Part shown: piece after piece, positions 45,993 to 55,713 of the stretch | How the letters are laid out: each line of letters opens with the position of its first letter | Numbering within the stretch: position 1 is the stretch's first letter | DNA from: Bog-473 sp963783245 | GTDB lineage: Bacteria; Actinomycetota; Acidimicrobiia; Acidimicrobiales; RAAP-2 | NCBI GenBank assembly: GCA_963783245.1 | Contig: CAWAMS010000004.1 | Location: forward strand, 248,001-312,000 | Length of the DNA stretch: 64,000 bases | Reading direction: 5' to 3' | The notes under the pieces: model-generated | What the model was told of the DNA's origin: nothing | What the model saw: the letters and a program-made list of their open reading frames with translations, nothing else | The model's database searches: none | Program-made: the position numbers and the translations under genes

Positions 45993-46773
45993 ATGACCAT
46001 CGTCGACATCACGAGCGCACCGGATCGGGCCGCCCACAAGGTGGCGGACTTCAAGCCCAACCTCCTCCAGTCCTCCGAGCACGAGCTCTGCCCGGGCTGC
46101 GGGCACCCCGTCGCCTGGCGACTGGTGCTCGACGCCCTGGTCGAGTTGGAGCTGGCCAGCAACACGATCCTCATCGCCGGGCACGGGTGCTACACCCAGA
46201 TGATGAAGATCAGCGACATCGATTCCTTGCAGTGCCTCCATGGCCGGGCGCCCGCCGTGGCGACCGGCGTCAAGCGCATGAAGCCCGACACCGCCGTGGT
46301 CACGCTCCAAGGTGACGGCGACATGGTGAGCGAGGGCCTGCACGAGGTGTTGCACGCGGCGGCCCGTGGCGAGAAGGTCACGGCACTGCTCTTCAACAAC
46401 GGTGTCTTCGGTGACACCGGTGGCCACATGACGGCGACCACGGTGATCGGCCAGCGGACCAAGACCAGCCTCGAGGGACGCGAGGCGGAGGAGCACGGCT
46501 ATCCGATCGACATCGCGAAGCTGCTGACCAACATCGAGGGTGCGGCCTACGTGCGCGCGCGGCGCGGTCAACACGCCGGGCATGATCGCCCGCACGAAGC
46601 GGATGATCCGCCGTGCCCTGGAGCTGCAGATGGCCGGGGCCGGCTTCACCTTCGTCGAGGTGCTCACCATGTGCCCGACCGGGTGGTTCGTCCCCACGCT
46701 GGACGGTCCCGAGTACCTCGAGGACTCCATGATGGAGACCTTCGGGATCGGCGAGCTCAAAGCCCCCGACTGA
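45993..46773 (+). CDS. 2-oxoacid:ferredoxin oxidoreductase, beta subunit, frameshifted
   Basis: Beta (TPP-binding) subunit of about 260 residues. ELCPGCGHP is the conserved Cys-rich opening, GHGCYTQM the cluster/TPP loop, and QGDGDMVSEGLHEVLHAAARG with NNGVFGDTGG the TPP-Mg site. An extra C near 46555 shifts the frame inside YVARGAVNTPGMIA. The rest reads RALELQMAGAGFTFVEVL, CPTGW and ends GELKAPD. A GAGAGGAG ribosome binding site precedes the ATG. This completes the gamma-delta-alpha-beta order seen in VorCDAB-like oxidoreductases. Confidence 0.83.
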
Positions 46774-46789
46774 CGAAGGGCGCGACTGA

Positions 46790-47712
46790 TCACGGCGCCC
46801 CGACGAGCCAGGCCCGTGAGGCGTCCACCGGTGCGTGCGGAGCCGGGGCCTGAAAGGTAAAGACCAGGCGTCCCCACTGCTTGCCTGCGACCAGAGTTCG
46901 CCCATGCGCTCGCTCGCCCGTCGCGCCGCCGAGGTCGGAGAGAGCGCATGGAGCTCGTCGGAGAGGACCTCGGGACCGCACAGGGTGAGTCCACCTGAGT
47001 CGGAGAGACATCGTATGGCTCTCGTGAGATCGAAGACCCCGTCCCCCGGGAGGAGGCGGTGGTGCATCATCTCCTCGGACCAATGGCCGACTCGCTCCGC
47101 TGTCCCGTCGCTTATTTGACACGCGAAGATGCGCTCACCGGGAATCGACTCGAGCGCCTGAAAGTCCGGGTTGCCTCGGAAGAAGTGCCAGCTGTCAAAA
47201 AGCACGCCTCCGTTTTCGCAACCGGCCAGGCGCACGATCTCCCAGGCGCTCGCGATGTCCGGCAACAAGGAATGTGGTTCGAATTCCAAGTGGATCTTGC
47301 AGCCGATATCGGATGCCTGATGGCAGAGGTGGGCGAAACGCTCTGCGATGAGCTCGGTCGAGAGGTCGTCGTCGCGTCTCCTCATTGCAATGGCATTGAT
47401 GAACTGGACACCCATTTCCGAGGCCATGCGGAGACAGTCTTCAACGCTGGTGGGTTGGCTCCCGCCAAATGCATCCGAGGGTCGGAGCCAACTGAAGACG
47501 GCATCGAGAACGAGCATCGGGACGCCCTCGCTCCTGGCGCGACCCGCGGCGTCAGTGAGTTTCACCCCTTTTTCACGGAGGAACATCGCCTCCCCGGGTG
47601 ACGTCGATAACGCCTCGAAGCCGGCGCTCGAGGCTGCGTCGATCCGTTCGTCGAGTGTGCGGTCGAGGCCGACCGTCCCTGTCCAGAGAATCCGAGTGAG
47701 GCCGTCCGTCAT
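46790..47712 (-). CDS. Xylose-isomerase-like TIM-barrel protein (probable sugar/keto-acid isomerase), 3' end uncertain
   Basis: Protein of about 307 residues with the AP-endonuclease-2/xylose isomerase-like TIM barrel: ERIDAASSAGFEALSTSPGE, FINAIAMRRRDDDLST, KIHLEFEPHSLLPD, NGGVLFDSWHFFRGNPDF and FACQISDGTAE, then LLPGDGVFDLTRAI. Glu, Asp, His and Glu metal ligands are plausible (EFEP, DSWH, GPEVL). After SERMGELWSQ the frame runs into the beta gene to 46393 without similarity, so a frameshift near 46880 is likely; the nearest plausible stop is at 46790. It is last in the minus operon, 40 bases after the amidohydrolase. Confidence 0.68.
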
Positions 47713-47752
47713 TGTGCTGAGCGCCCTGGAATGTGCGTCATCGTGCGGGGCT

Positions 47753-49027
47753 TTACCGCGGCCACATGGCGGCGAGTTCTGACGATTTCGTGGCCAAGGT
47801 GCCCTGGCGCTTGCCCGACGACCGGATGCTCACATCATGGTGCGGGTTCTTCGCCCGCAGCGCGCCGACGGTGCATTGGCTGCGCTCGAAATGGGCAAAT
47901 GGGTTGTAGGAGAAGTGGGTCATGGCGTTTTCATGGGTGACCTTGTTGATCTCCTGGTCGGTGAGCCCCTCGAGTTGTCGCCCCGCGATCTCGGGTGAGC
48001 GGGGCCACGTTGTATCCGAATGTGGGTAATCACACTCCCAGGTCACGTTGTCCATGTTGAGGAGTTGACGCATGGCCACTCCGGCCGGATCGTCGATGAA
48101 GCAGGTGATCACGCGTTCGTTGAAGACCTCCGACGGCAGCTTGTCGCCGAAGTCCTGGCCGGTCCACTCCCTTTGGTGGTCGTAGACGTAGTCGATGCGA
48201 TCCAAGAAGTACGGGATCCAGCCGATCCCGCCCTCGGAGAGCGCCACTTTGAGTTCGGGGAACTTGCGGAACATCGGCGACCAGATCAGATCTGCCGCGC
48301 ACTGGAAAAGTGTGATCGGTTGGCAGGTGATGAGGACGTCCATCGGTGCGTCGTGGGAGGTGACGACGAGCTGGGACGACGATCCAATGTGCATGCAGAT
48401 GATCACGTGCTCGTCGCTCGCAGCCTTCCAGACGGGATCCCAATAGTCGTTGTGCAGGCTCGGAAAGCCGAGGGCGGCGGGGTTCTCGGAGAAGGTGACG
48501 GCATGGACGCCCTTCTTGGAGACCCGGCGAATCTCGGCGGCGGTGTCCTCGGCCGACCACATCATGGGCAAGACGAGCGGGATGAAACGGCCCGGGAAAG
48601 CTCCGCACCATTGGTCGATGTGCCAGTCGTTGTACGCCATGGTCATGGCCTTGGCCACGTCCTTGTCCTCTGTCCGGGCGAAGAGCTGGCCGCAGAACTG
48701 CGGCATTGACGGGAAGCACATCGAGCCGAGCATCCCGTTTGCGTCCATGTCCTTGATGCGCTCGGTCACGTCGAAGCAGCCATCGCGCATTTCGTCGAAG
48801 GACGCGGGCTCGAGCCCCCACTCGGCCCGCGGGCGGCCAGCCACGGCATTGAGCCCGACGCTGCGGTACTTGTCGCCGTTGTACCTCCACGTGTAGATCC
48901 CCCCGTCGTCCACCTCGATCTTGGGCGCCAGCTCGGCGTAACGGGCCGGCAGAACGTCATCGAAGAGATCTGGTGGCTCCACGACGTGGTCGTCGACGCT
49001 CACCATGATCATGTCGTCAATGTGCAT
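47753..49027 (-). CDS. Amidohydrolase-2 family metal-dependent hydrolase
   Basis: A 424-residue member with the N-terminal metal motif SVDDHVVEPPDLF, MDANGMLGSMCFPSMPQFCG, CMHIGSSS (His ligand), LSEGGIGWIPYFLDRIDY and ECDYPHSDTTWPRSP. The ATG at 49027 follows GGGAGGGCAG; the open frame continues 90 bases upstream without similarity. It is clearly paralogous to the protein at 55714 (over half of positions identical by eye). It lies in an operon with an acyl-CoA synthetase and a thiolase/DUF35 pair. The reaction is unknown: hydrolysis or decarboxylation of a ring-derived intermediate is plausible. Confidence 0.82.
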   Translation of the reverse strand: MHIDDMIMVSVDDHVVEPPDLFDDVLPARYAELAPKIEVDDGGIYTWRYNGDKYRSVGLNAVAGRPRAEWGLEPASFDEMRDGCFDVTERIKDMDANGMLGSMCFPSMPQFCGQLFARTEDKDVAKAMTMAYNDWHIDQWCGAFPGRFIPLVLPMMWSAEDTAAEIRRVSKKGVHAVTFSENPAALGFPSLHNDYWDPVWKAASDEHVIICMHIGSSSQLVVTSHDAPMDVLITCQPITLFQCAADLIWSPMFRKFPELKVALSEGGIGWIPYFLDRIDYVYDHQREWTGQDFGDKLPSEVFNERVITCFIDDPAGVAMRQLLNMDNVTWECDYPHSDTTWPRSPEIAGRQLEGLTDQEINKVTHENAMTHFSYNPFAHFERSQCTVGALRAKNPHHDVSIRSSGKRQGTLATKSSELAAMWPR

Positions 49028-49151
49028 CTGCCCTCCCAATCCAATGTCGAAGTCTGGCCGCAGCTCGATGGCGCTGACGGCGCTGACGCCGTCCATCATG
49101 CCGACGCGGCCCGACAACGGACCGTAGTCGGCGAGGAGTTCTCACGCCTGA

Positions 49152-50708
49152 TCACTGCGTCCCGCCGACCAGGGCCGCCACGGCCTTGCGGTCCGGCTTG
49201 CCGAGGCCGAGCAAGGGGAGCGCGTCGACGGTCACCACCCGCTCCGGCGTCTTGAAACGGGCCACGCCCCGGGCTGCGAACCAGTCCCGACATTCCTCGA
49301 CGTCGAAGGGCGCGCGGGCGATGACGCAGGCCGCCACCCGTTGGCCGAGCCGCTCGTCGGGGTAGCCGACCACCACCGCCTGCTCGATGGCCGGGTGGGC
49401 CTCCAGCACCCGTTCGACTTCGGCCGGCACGATGTTCTCGCCGCCGCGGATGATCAGCTCCCGGAGCCGGCCGATGATGGTCAGCCAACCGGCGTCGTCC
49501 ACCGTGGCCAGGTCCCCGGTGCGGTACCAGCCCCTGGCGAAGGCTGCCGTCGTCTGGGCGGGGTCGGCGTAGCCGCAGAACAACTCGGGGCCCCGCAGCA
49601 CCAGTTCGCCCGCTTCCCCTGCCGCCACCTGCCGCCCGGTCTCGGGGTCGAGGATGCGTAACTCGACCGACCCCACGGCCCGCCCATCGGTCTCCCGGGC
49701 CCGCTCCGGCGGATCGTCCCAGGTCGAGGTCGTGACGTTCGGCGCCTCGGTGGACCCGTAGGTCCGCTTGACCGAGGCCCCGAAAGCCTCCGCTGTCGCG
49801 GCGACGAATTCCGGACTGACGGTCATCGCCCCGCACGAGAGCAGCCGCATGGACTCGGTCGCCCGGCTCGAGAAGTTCGCGGCGCCGGCCATGGACGAGA
49901 AGAACGTCGGTGGTCCGGCCATGAACGTCACCCGGTCGCGCTGCACGAGGTCGATCGCCCGCTCGGGATCCCAGCGTTCCATCAGGGTCACCCGCATGCC
50001 GGCGGCGGCCGGGATCAGGATGCCGCTCAGCAGGCCCGAGATGTGCGACAGGGGGGCGGGCGTCAGCACCGTGTCGGCGGCCGTGAGCCCGTGTGCCGCC
50101 ACCAGGGTGATGGCCTTGTAGGAGAGCGCCCGGTGGCTGTGGAGGACCACTTTGGGTTCCCCGGTCGAGCCGGACGTGAACAGGGCGACGGCCAGATCGG
50201 ATCCCCTGGCCGCGGACGACACCACCGGGGACCCGGCACACACGGCCTCCCACGCCGGCTCCCCGCTCCCGGCCAACTGGACACCCTGGCGCTCGGCGGC
50301 CGGGAGCCCGGCGCGCGAGAACAGGATCTTCGGCTCGACCGAGGCGAGCATGCGGTCGACGTCGGCCGCGCCGACGAGGTGGTGCACGGGGAGGGCGATC
50401 GCCCCCAGGCGCCAACAGGCCCGGAAGAGCAGGTGCGCCTCTAGGCAGTTCGGCAGCTGCCACGCCACGGTGTCGCCCCGGGTGACGCCCGATGCCCGCA
50501 GGCCGCCGGCGACCGCCGCCACCAGGCGCGCCGTCGTCCGCCCGGTCGGCGCGCTGCCGCGCGTCGGCCACTTCGGCTGCCCCCGTCACGGCATCGAGGG
50601 TGGGGACATCCCATGCCCCGCCGGGCTGACGGTACGTGGGGCTGCCCGTCTGGCGGTGGGTCGGCCGCAGTCGCACCAGCCGGGTCAGACGGGTGGGTGG
50701 TCGAGCAT
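49152..50708 (-). CDS. Acyl-CoA synthetase, frameshifted near its N-terminus
   Basis: ANL ligase of about 519 residues. The body has LFTSGSTGEPKVVLHSH (P-loop), TYGSTEAPNVTTSTWDDP, RGWYRTGDLATVDDAGWLTI, RLRELIIRGGENIVPAEVE, and LGLGKPDRKAV near the C-terminus. The first segment (TYRQPGGAWDVPTLDAV) lies in another frame, with an extra base near 50550 joining them. ATG 50708 overlaps the thiolase stop (TGATG) but reaches a stop after seven codons, so a further indel near 50690 or a start at GTG 50676 is needed. It is in the same operon as the thiolase and amidohydrolase. Confidence 0.78.
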
Positions 50709-51934
50709 CAGGCCTCGGTCGTGACCAGCAGGCAGCCGCAGGTGTTGCCACCCCCGGCCGCCACCGCGGCCACCTTCGGCGTCTTCGGCACCTGGCGCTC
50801 GCCGCCCTCGCCCCGCAGCTGCACGCACGCCTCGTGCAAGAAGCCGTACCCGTGGAGTCGACCGGCCGAGAGCTGACCGCCGGCGGTGTTGAGGGGGAGT
50901 GCGCCGTCGCGGGCGATACGGGTGCCGCCTTCGACGAAGGGCCCGCTCTCGCCCATTCCGCAGAGCTGCAGCGCTTCGAGCCAGAGCATGGTCAGGTAGC
51001 TGAACCCGTCGTAGATCTGGGCGATGTCGACGTCGGCCGGGGTGAGGTCGGTGCGGCCCCACATCTGGGTCGCGGCATCGGCGCCGACGATGCGCGTCAG
51101 GTCCTTGAGCTGGTCCCAGCTCGGCCGATCGTGGATCGCCGTGCCCATGGCCTCGATGTAGACCGGCGGCTTCGCCAGGTCCTGCGCCAGCTCGCGGCGC
51201 GAGATGACGAAGGCGGTGGCCCCGTCGCAGGGCACGTCGCAGTCGAAGAGATGCAGCGGCGTGGTGATCATCCGGGAGTTGAAGTAGTCCTCGAGGGTCA
51301 ACGGCTCCCGGTAGATCGCCTTGGGGTTCAGGCCGGCGTTGCGCCGGCCGTTGATGGCGATCTGGGCCAGCTGCTCGGACGTCGTGCCGTAGCGGTCCAT
51401 GTGGGCCTGGGCGTAGAGGGCCACCCAGATGGGAGCGCCCGCGGAGCCGAACGGCAGCATCCACTGCTGGAAGTCGCCGGCGTAGATGGTGCCGCCGCCA
51501 CCACTCCCTCCACCGCCGCCCGCGGCCCGAGGCTGGCCCGCCCGCTCGTGCCCTGCGCGCTGCCTTCCCAGACCGAGCGGAAGCACAGGACATGGTCGGC
51601 CATGCCGCCCCCGATGGCGAGGATCGCCTTCATCACCGAGCCCAGCTGGCCCGGCGTCTCGACACCGCTGTCGAACCAGTCCACCTCGAGGCGCATGGCA
51701 TCGATCACTTCGTAGGCCGAGGCGCCCGGTGAAGCCCTTGGGCTGCGTCATGTTGCCGGGGTAGGTGGAGAGGCCGTTGATGTCCGAGGGCTTCAGGCCG
51801 GCGTCGGCCACCGCGGCGTAACAGGCGTCGAGCGTGAGCTCGAGCGGATCGCGGCCGAGCCGGCGCCCGATGTCGGATTGGCCGATGCCCGATACGGCGC
51901 ACTGCTTCTCGGGCCGGTCCGGGCGCGTGCTCAC
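50708..51934 (-). CDS. Thiolase-fold lipid-transfer protein (Ltp2-like), with compensating indels
   Basis: Thiolase-superfamily protein of about 408 residues, paralogous to 11566. It opens VSGIGQSDIGRRLGRDPLEL; NGLSTYPGNM and, later, YAQAHMDRYGTTSEQLAQIA, QIYDGFSYLTMLWLEAL and GRLHGYGFLHEA follow. Between about 51735 and 51525 the correct reading is in another frame (MRLEVDWFDSGVETPGQLGS, DHVLCFRSVWEGSAQG): one inserted and one lost base cancel out, so the open frame looks intact but about 70 residues are wrong. The nucleophilic Cys region has no Cys (TPGQLGSVMK), as in aldolase-type members. The start is GTG, overlapping the DUF35 stop (GTGA). Confidence 0.8.
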   Translation of the reverse strand: MSTRPDRPEKQCAVSGIGQSDIGRRLGRDPLELTLDACYAAVADAGLKPSDINGLSTYPGNMTQPKGFTGRLGLRSDRCHAPRGGLVRQRCRDAGPAGLGDEGDPRHRGRHGRPCPVLPLGLGRQRAGHERAGQPRAAGGGGGSGGGGTIYAGDFQQWMLPFGSAGAPIWVALYAQAHMDRYGTTSEQLAQIAINGRRNAGLNPKAIYREPLTLEDYFNSRMITTPLHLFDCDVPCDGATAFVISRRELAQDLAKPPVYIEAMGTAIHDRPSWDQLKDLTRIVGADAATQMWGRTDLTPADVDIAQIYDGFSYLTMLWLEALQLCGMGESGPFVEGGTRIARDGALPLNTAGGQLSAGRLHGYGFLHEACVQLRGEGGERQVPKTPKVAAVAAGGGNTCGCLLVTTEA

Positions 51935-52365
51935 TTCTGGTCTCCTTGTGGTTCGAACAGGGGCAACCAGACGTCGCCGTGCGGGTCCTCGATGTGGCGG
52001 AAGACGACCTGGACCGGCATGCCGATGCGGATGTCGTCCAGCGGGCAGTTGATCAGGTTGGTCGTCAAGCGGAGCGCGGGCTGCTCGACGATCTCGACGA
52101 GCGCCACCACGTAGGGCAGCTCGAACCCGGGCAGCCAGCCGTGATGGTTGACGGTGTAGCTGGCCAGCGTGGCCCGCCCACTGACCGCTTCGGGGGCCAG
52201 GTTCTTCGACTGGTCGATCGGGCAGATCGGGATGGGGGGGTGGAGGTAGTACCCGCAGTCCTGGCAGCGCAGGAAGACCAGCTCCCCCTTCTCGCCGCCC
52301 TGCCAGAAGTGACGGTTCCGGTCGGTGAGCTCGGGCACCACCACGGTCGTGCTCTGGTCGGTCAT
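51931..52365 (-). CDS. DUF35 OB-fold zinc protein, partner of the thiolase
   Basis: A 144-residue DUF35 protein. The zinc ribbon is CQDCGYYLHPPIPICPIDQS (first knuckle CxxC, second with only one Cys, so the zinc site may be incomplete). The OB-fold segment follows: GRATLASYTVNHHGWLPGF, YVVALVEIVEQPALRLTTNL and IGMPVQVVF. The ATG overlaps the stop of the two-domain CoA-transferase and its own stop overlaps the thiolase start, so the three are tightly coupled. It should hold the acyl-CoA for the thiolase-fold partner. Confidence 0.85.
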   Translation of the reverse strand: MTDQSTTVVVPELTDRNRHFWQGGEKGELVFLRCQDCGYYLHPPIPICPIDQSKNLAPEAVSGRATLASYTVNHHGWLPGFELPYVVALVEIVEQPALRLTTNLINCPLDDIRIGMPVQVVFRHIEDPHGDVWLPLFEPQGDQK

Positions 52366-54769
52366 GAAGGGCTCCTTGTCGAGCGGTGCGCTGCGTGGCA
52401 GTTGACGACCGGCGACTGTACGGCGACGGAGGTTGCCAGCAGATCGGCGATCAGGTCCTCGTCGAGGCCGAGCTGGCGCAGGACCTCGACCGTGTGCTCG
52501 CCCAGCGCCGGCGGCGCCAGCTCGAGGCTCACCTCGAGATCGCCGAGGTCCCAGAGGGCTCCGACCTGCTCCAGCTCGCCCCATTCGGCGTGGGGGTAGC
52601 TGGCCACCAGGCCCAGCTTCCGGTACAACGGGTCGTCGAGGAACGCCTCGCCCTGGTCGAGATTCACCGGTTCGCACGGCACGCCGGCCTCGTGCAGGGC
52701 GGCCAGGGTGGCCTCGCACGACGCGCCGGCCAGCGCGGTGACCAGCGCGCCGGGCTGTCGGCCCCGACGACGGCGCAGGCCCGTTCGAGCTGCCCGTCTT
52801 CGAGCGCGCACAGGGCGATCCACCCGTCGGCCAGGGCGTAGAGGCGGTAGCCGGGGGAGAGCCCCATCTGCTCGTGGTCGAGTGGATCGGCCGAGGGCGG
52901 CCAGTCCGCCGTCTTGGAGGAAGGTCTCGCTGTTGGTCAGGACGCCGCCGCCGAGCAGCGATCCGGTGACGAATTGGGGCTGGCCGGTACGGTCGCGGTG
53001 GTAGACGGCCAGGAGGGTGGCGACGGTCGAGCCCATGGCGCACAGGTGGTCCATGAAGCCGAAGCGGAACCACATCGGATCGTTCCCCTCGCCCCCGCCG
53101 AGCACCTCCCATCCGGCCGAGGCCTGGAAGAGCTGGTCGTAGCCGGGCCAGTCGGCCCGCTCGCCCTTGGGGCCGTAGGAACTGGCATGGCAGTAGATGA
53201 CGTCGGGATTGATCGCCCGCAGCGACTCGCTAGTCCAGTCCCAGCTTGCGCGCTGCGGGCATCCGCAGGTTGTGGTGCACCACGTCGGCCCACGTCACCA
53301 GGGCCTCGAGGGCGGGACGGGCGGCCGGCGACTTGAGGTCGAGCGCCACGCCACGCTTGCCCCGTTGGCACGCGGCGAAGACCCGCTGCACGTTGCGCAT
53401 CTTGTCGCCCGTCGTCGCCTCCACCTTGATCACGTCGGCCCCGAGGTCGGCCAGCAGCATGGGGCCGAGGGGCCCGGCGAGGAAGTTCCCCAGATCGAGG
53501 ACGCGCAGGCCCTCGAGGGGCGAGCGCACCGAAGCGCCGGCTGACGTGCCTCCAGCGGTCGCGCCCGGTCTGCTGTCGCGGGTCCCGGTCCGGTTGCCGA
53601 CGACACCGCATCCGGCCAGCACCTCGTCGGTGTGCTGACCCAACGACGGTGCCGGACCTGTCACCCGGGAGGGGGGCTCGGTGGAGAAGGGCGTGCCGGC
53701 CTGGGTGATCTTTCCCCGGACCGGGTCGTCGATCTCGGTGACGTAGCCGTTCGCCCGGGCCTGCTCGTCGGCCAGGATGGCGCCGTACTGCGCCGAAGGC
53801 TGCGCCGGGATGTCGTTCGCCCAGAAGTCCTCGAGCCACTCCTGGGCCGGCCTGGTCCGAAAGGCCACCCGGTTCGCCCCGAAGTTTGGATAGCCGGGCG
53901 TGGCCATGCCGGAGAAGGCGGCGTTCGCTGCGGCCACTCCCTCTTCGCCGAGCTCGGCGAAGGCCTGGACCATGAGCGGCGAGTCGACGTCGGCGTTGCG
54001 CATCAGGTGGATCCAGGTCCCGTCGCCGGCCTCGAACATGGAGGGGATGAGGTCCTTCGGCAGTCCCCAGGCGAACATGGGCCCGGGTGTCTCGGCACGA
54101 GCCCAGTGCATCATGGTCGGCACCAGCGCACCTTGGGCCAGGCTGGTATGCGCGGGTCCTCCCGGCGGCCCCACCCCGATCACGCTGGATGAGCCGCGCC
54201 AGAATTCCGATGGCGCTCAGGTAGACGGCACACCAGCTCCCGAAGGGGAAGCGGAGGAAGACCGGCCCTTCGCGCCACCCCTGCTGCTCGTCGCACAGGC
54301 CGAGCCGGGCACTGACGAGCAGGTCGTCACTCGGGCCGTCGGCGCTCGGGTGGCCGGCCGGCCACGCCAGGACGGCGCTGGTGATCAAGCGTGGGTAGCG
54401 CGCCGCCAGCTCGCCGTCACTCAGTCCGCGTTGCGCCGCCGCCGCCGGTCCGAAGGTGTGGATGAGGGCGTCGGCACCTTCGAGGAGGCCGTGCAGCTGC
54501 GTCCGGCCCTCTTCGGTCTCCAGGTCGATGACGGCGCTGCGTTTCGAGCGATTCCAGGTGAGGAATCCCAGCGAATTCCGCGTGGGGTCGCCGCCCGGAC
54601 GCTCCACCTTGATGACGTCGGCCCCCGCTTCGGCCAGCAGGAGCGCGGCGACCGCGCCGGCCATCGTCTCCGAACAGTCGATGATCCTGAGGCCGTCGAG
54701 GATCCTCGGTGCGTTGCCGTCCAGCTGGTCCGAACCGTGCGGCGTCTCGCTCGACTCTGGTGTGCGCAA
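52362..54769 (-). CDS. Two-domain CaiB/BaiF (type III) CoA-transferase, frameshifted four times
   Basis: About 802 residues when joined. Domain 1 starts LDGLRIIDCSETMAGAVAALLL; domain 2 starts LEGLRVLDLGNFLAGPLGPMLL after a Gly/Ser/Thr-rich linker (ATAGGTSAGASVRSP). Domain 2 keeps the Asp position (FMDHLCAMG) while domain 1 has FPFGSWCAVYLSA with no acid there. Frame changes are near 54185, 53232, 52905 and 52750; three look like insertions, one like a deletion. The start is probably TTG 54769, with AAGGGGGGA upstream. It is the first gene of the long minus operon and overlaps DUF35 (ATGA). Confidence 0.78.
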
Positions 54770-54938
54770 CTGCGATCCCCCCTTCTGGTGCGGAGGTCAG
54801 TCTGGCACCCGCATCGTTGAGCTTGCCATGTACGAACGAACGGTGTGCCCGTCCGTGGGCAGCCCGGGTCGCCGCGACGCCCCGGGACCAGGAGTTGGTA
54901 ACTTCAGTGCGGACATCAAGATCGGCGGGGGAACTGCC

Positions 54939-55592
54939 ATGGAAGATCGGACGACGCCAGTCCTCTATCTCGAGATGACGGACCGGCCGGCCGAACGGTA
55001 TGCGGCCGAACGCGTGCCCGAAGTGCTCGGCCTCCCCGGAGTTCAGCGGGCGACATGGTGGGACAACTGCGTGCCGTTCCGCACCGACCTTCCCCGGACC
55101 ATGCCGGAGTTCTCCATCCTGGGCGTCTACGAGGCGAGCGAGGAGTTCGTGGCTCCCGGTGCGGTCCCCGAGGACATCGCCGGCTACTGCTTCGACCATT
55201 ACCCACGACCCGGGCAGGGCACGATCTCGGACAAGCCCACGCTCGGTCTCGAGCTGGTGCTGATCAGTGCACCGACCGCCGCGCAGAGCCAGGCGCTCCG
55301 CGACTGGGGCGACTTCGTCCACATCCGGGACATCGCGGCAGCGGCGCCCGATCACTTCACCATGATCACGCCCTACGAGAACAGGGCAGAGGGCTCGCCC
55401 CGCTACATGCACTTCTACGAGCTGGACACCGATGACCCCGAGCCGGCGTTCCGCAACATGGCGCCCGCCACCATGGCCCGAGTGGGCGCGTACGGCACCC
55501 ATCCCAAAGAGGAGTGGTGGGTCCATGAAGCACTCGTGATCGACTATGTGAACACGTTCCGGCGGCTGGGGGTCCGAGCCCGACCAGCCTGA
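54939..55592 (+). CDS. Conserved-looking protein of unknown function, possible alpha/beta-barrel
   Basis: A 217-residue protein I do not recognise. It begins TPVLYLEMTDRPAERYAAER and has ATWWDNCVPFRTDLPRTMPE, EFSILGVYEASEEF, and SPRYMHFYELDTDDPEPAFR, with Trp/His-rich ends (EEWWVHEALVIDYVNTFRR). Two similar halves, each an edge strand, helix and strand, suggest a dimeric ferredoxin-like alpha/beta-barrel (EthD/antibiotic-monooxygenase-like), but this is only a shape argument. ATG 54939 follows GGCGGGGGA. It lies between a divergent CoA-transferase operon and the amidohydrolase, so it is probably part of the same catabolic regulon. Confidence 0.55.
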   Translation: MEDRTTPVLYLEMTDRPAERYAAERVPEVLGLPGVQRATWWDNCVPFRTDLPRTMPEFSILGVYEASEEFVAPGAVPEDIAGYCFDHYPRPGQGTISDKPTLGLELVLISAPTAAQSQALRDWGDFVHIRDIAAAAPDHFTMITPYENRAEGSPRYMHFYELDTDDPEPAFRNMAPATMARVGAYGTHPKEEWWVHEALVIDYVNTFRRLGVRARPA

Positions 55593-55713
55593 ACAGGCCC
55601 TGGCCGGAGGCCTTTTGGGGGGTCCGTGCGGTGGTTGTCTGGCGCGGTCCCCATGCAGCTGCGAGAATCGACGGTGGTGCCAGGCAATTGGCACGGCGAC
55701 AAGGGGGTTCCCG

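Noticed and set aside
45969..46315. C-terminal extension of the 2-oxoacid oxidoreductase alpha frame
   Set aside because: It overlaps the beta subunit, reads as Arg/His-rich text, and exceeds the family length; an upstream frameshift explains it better.
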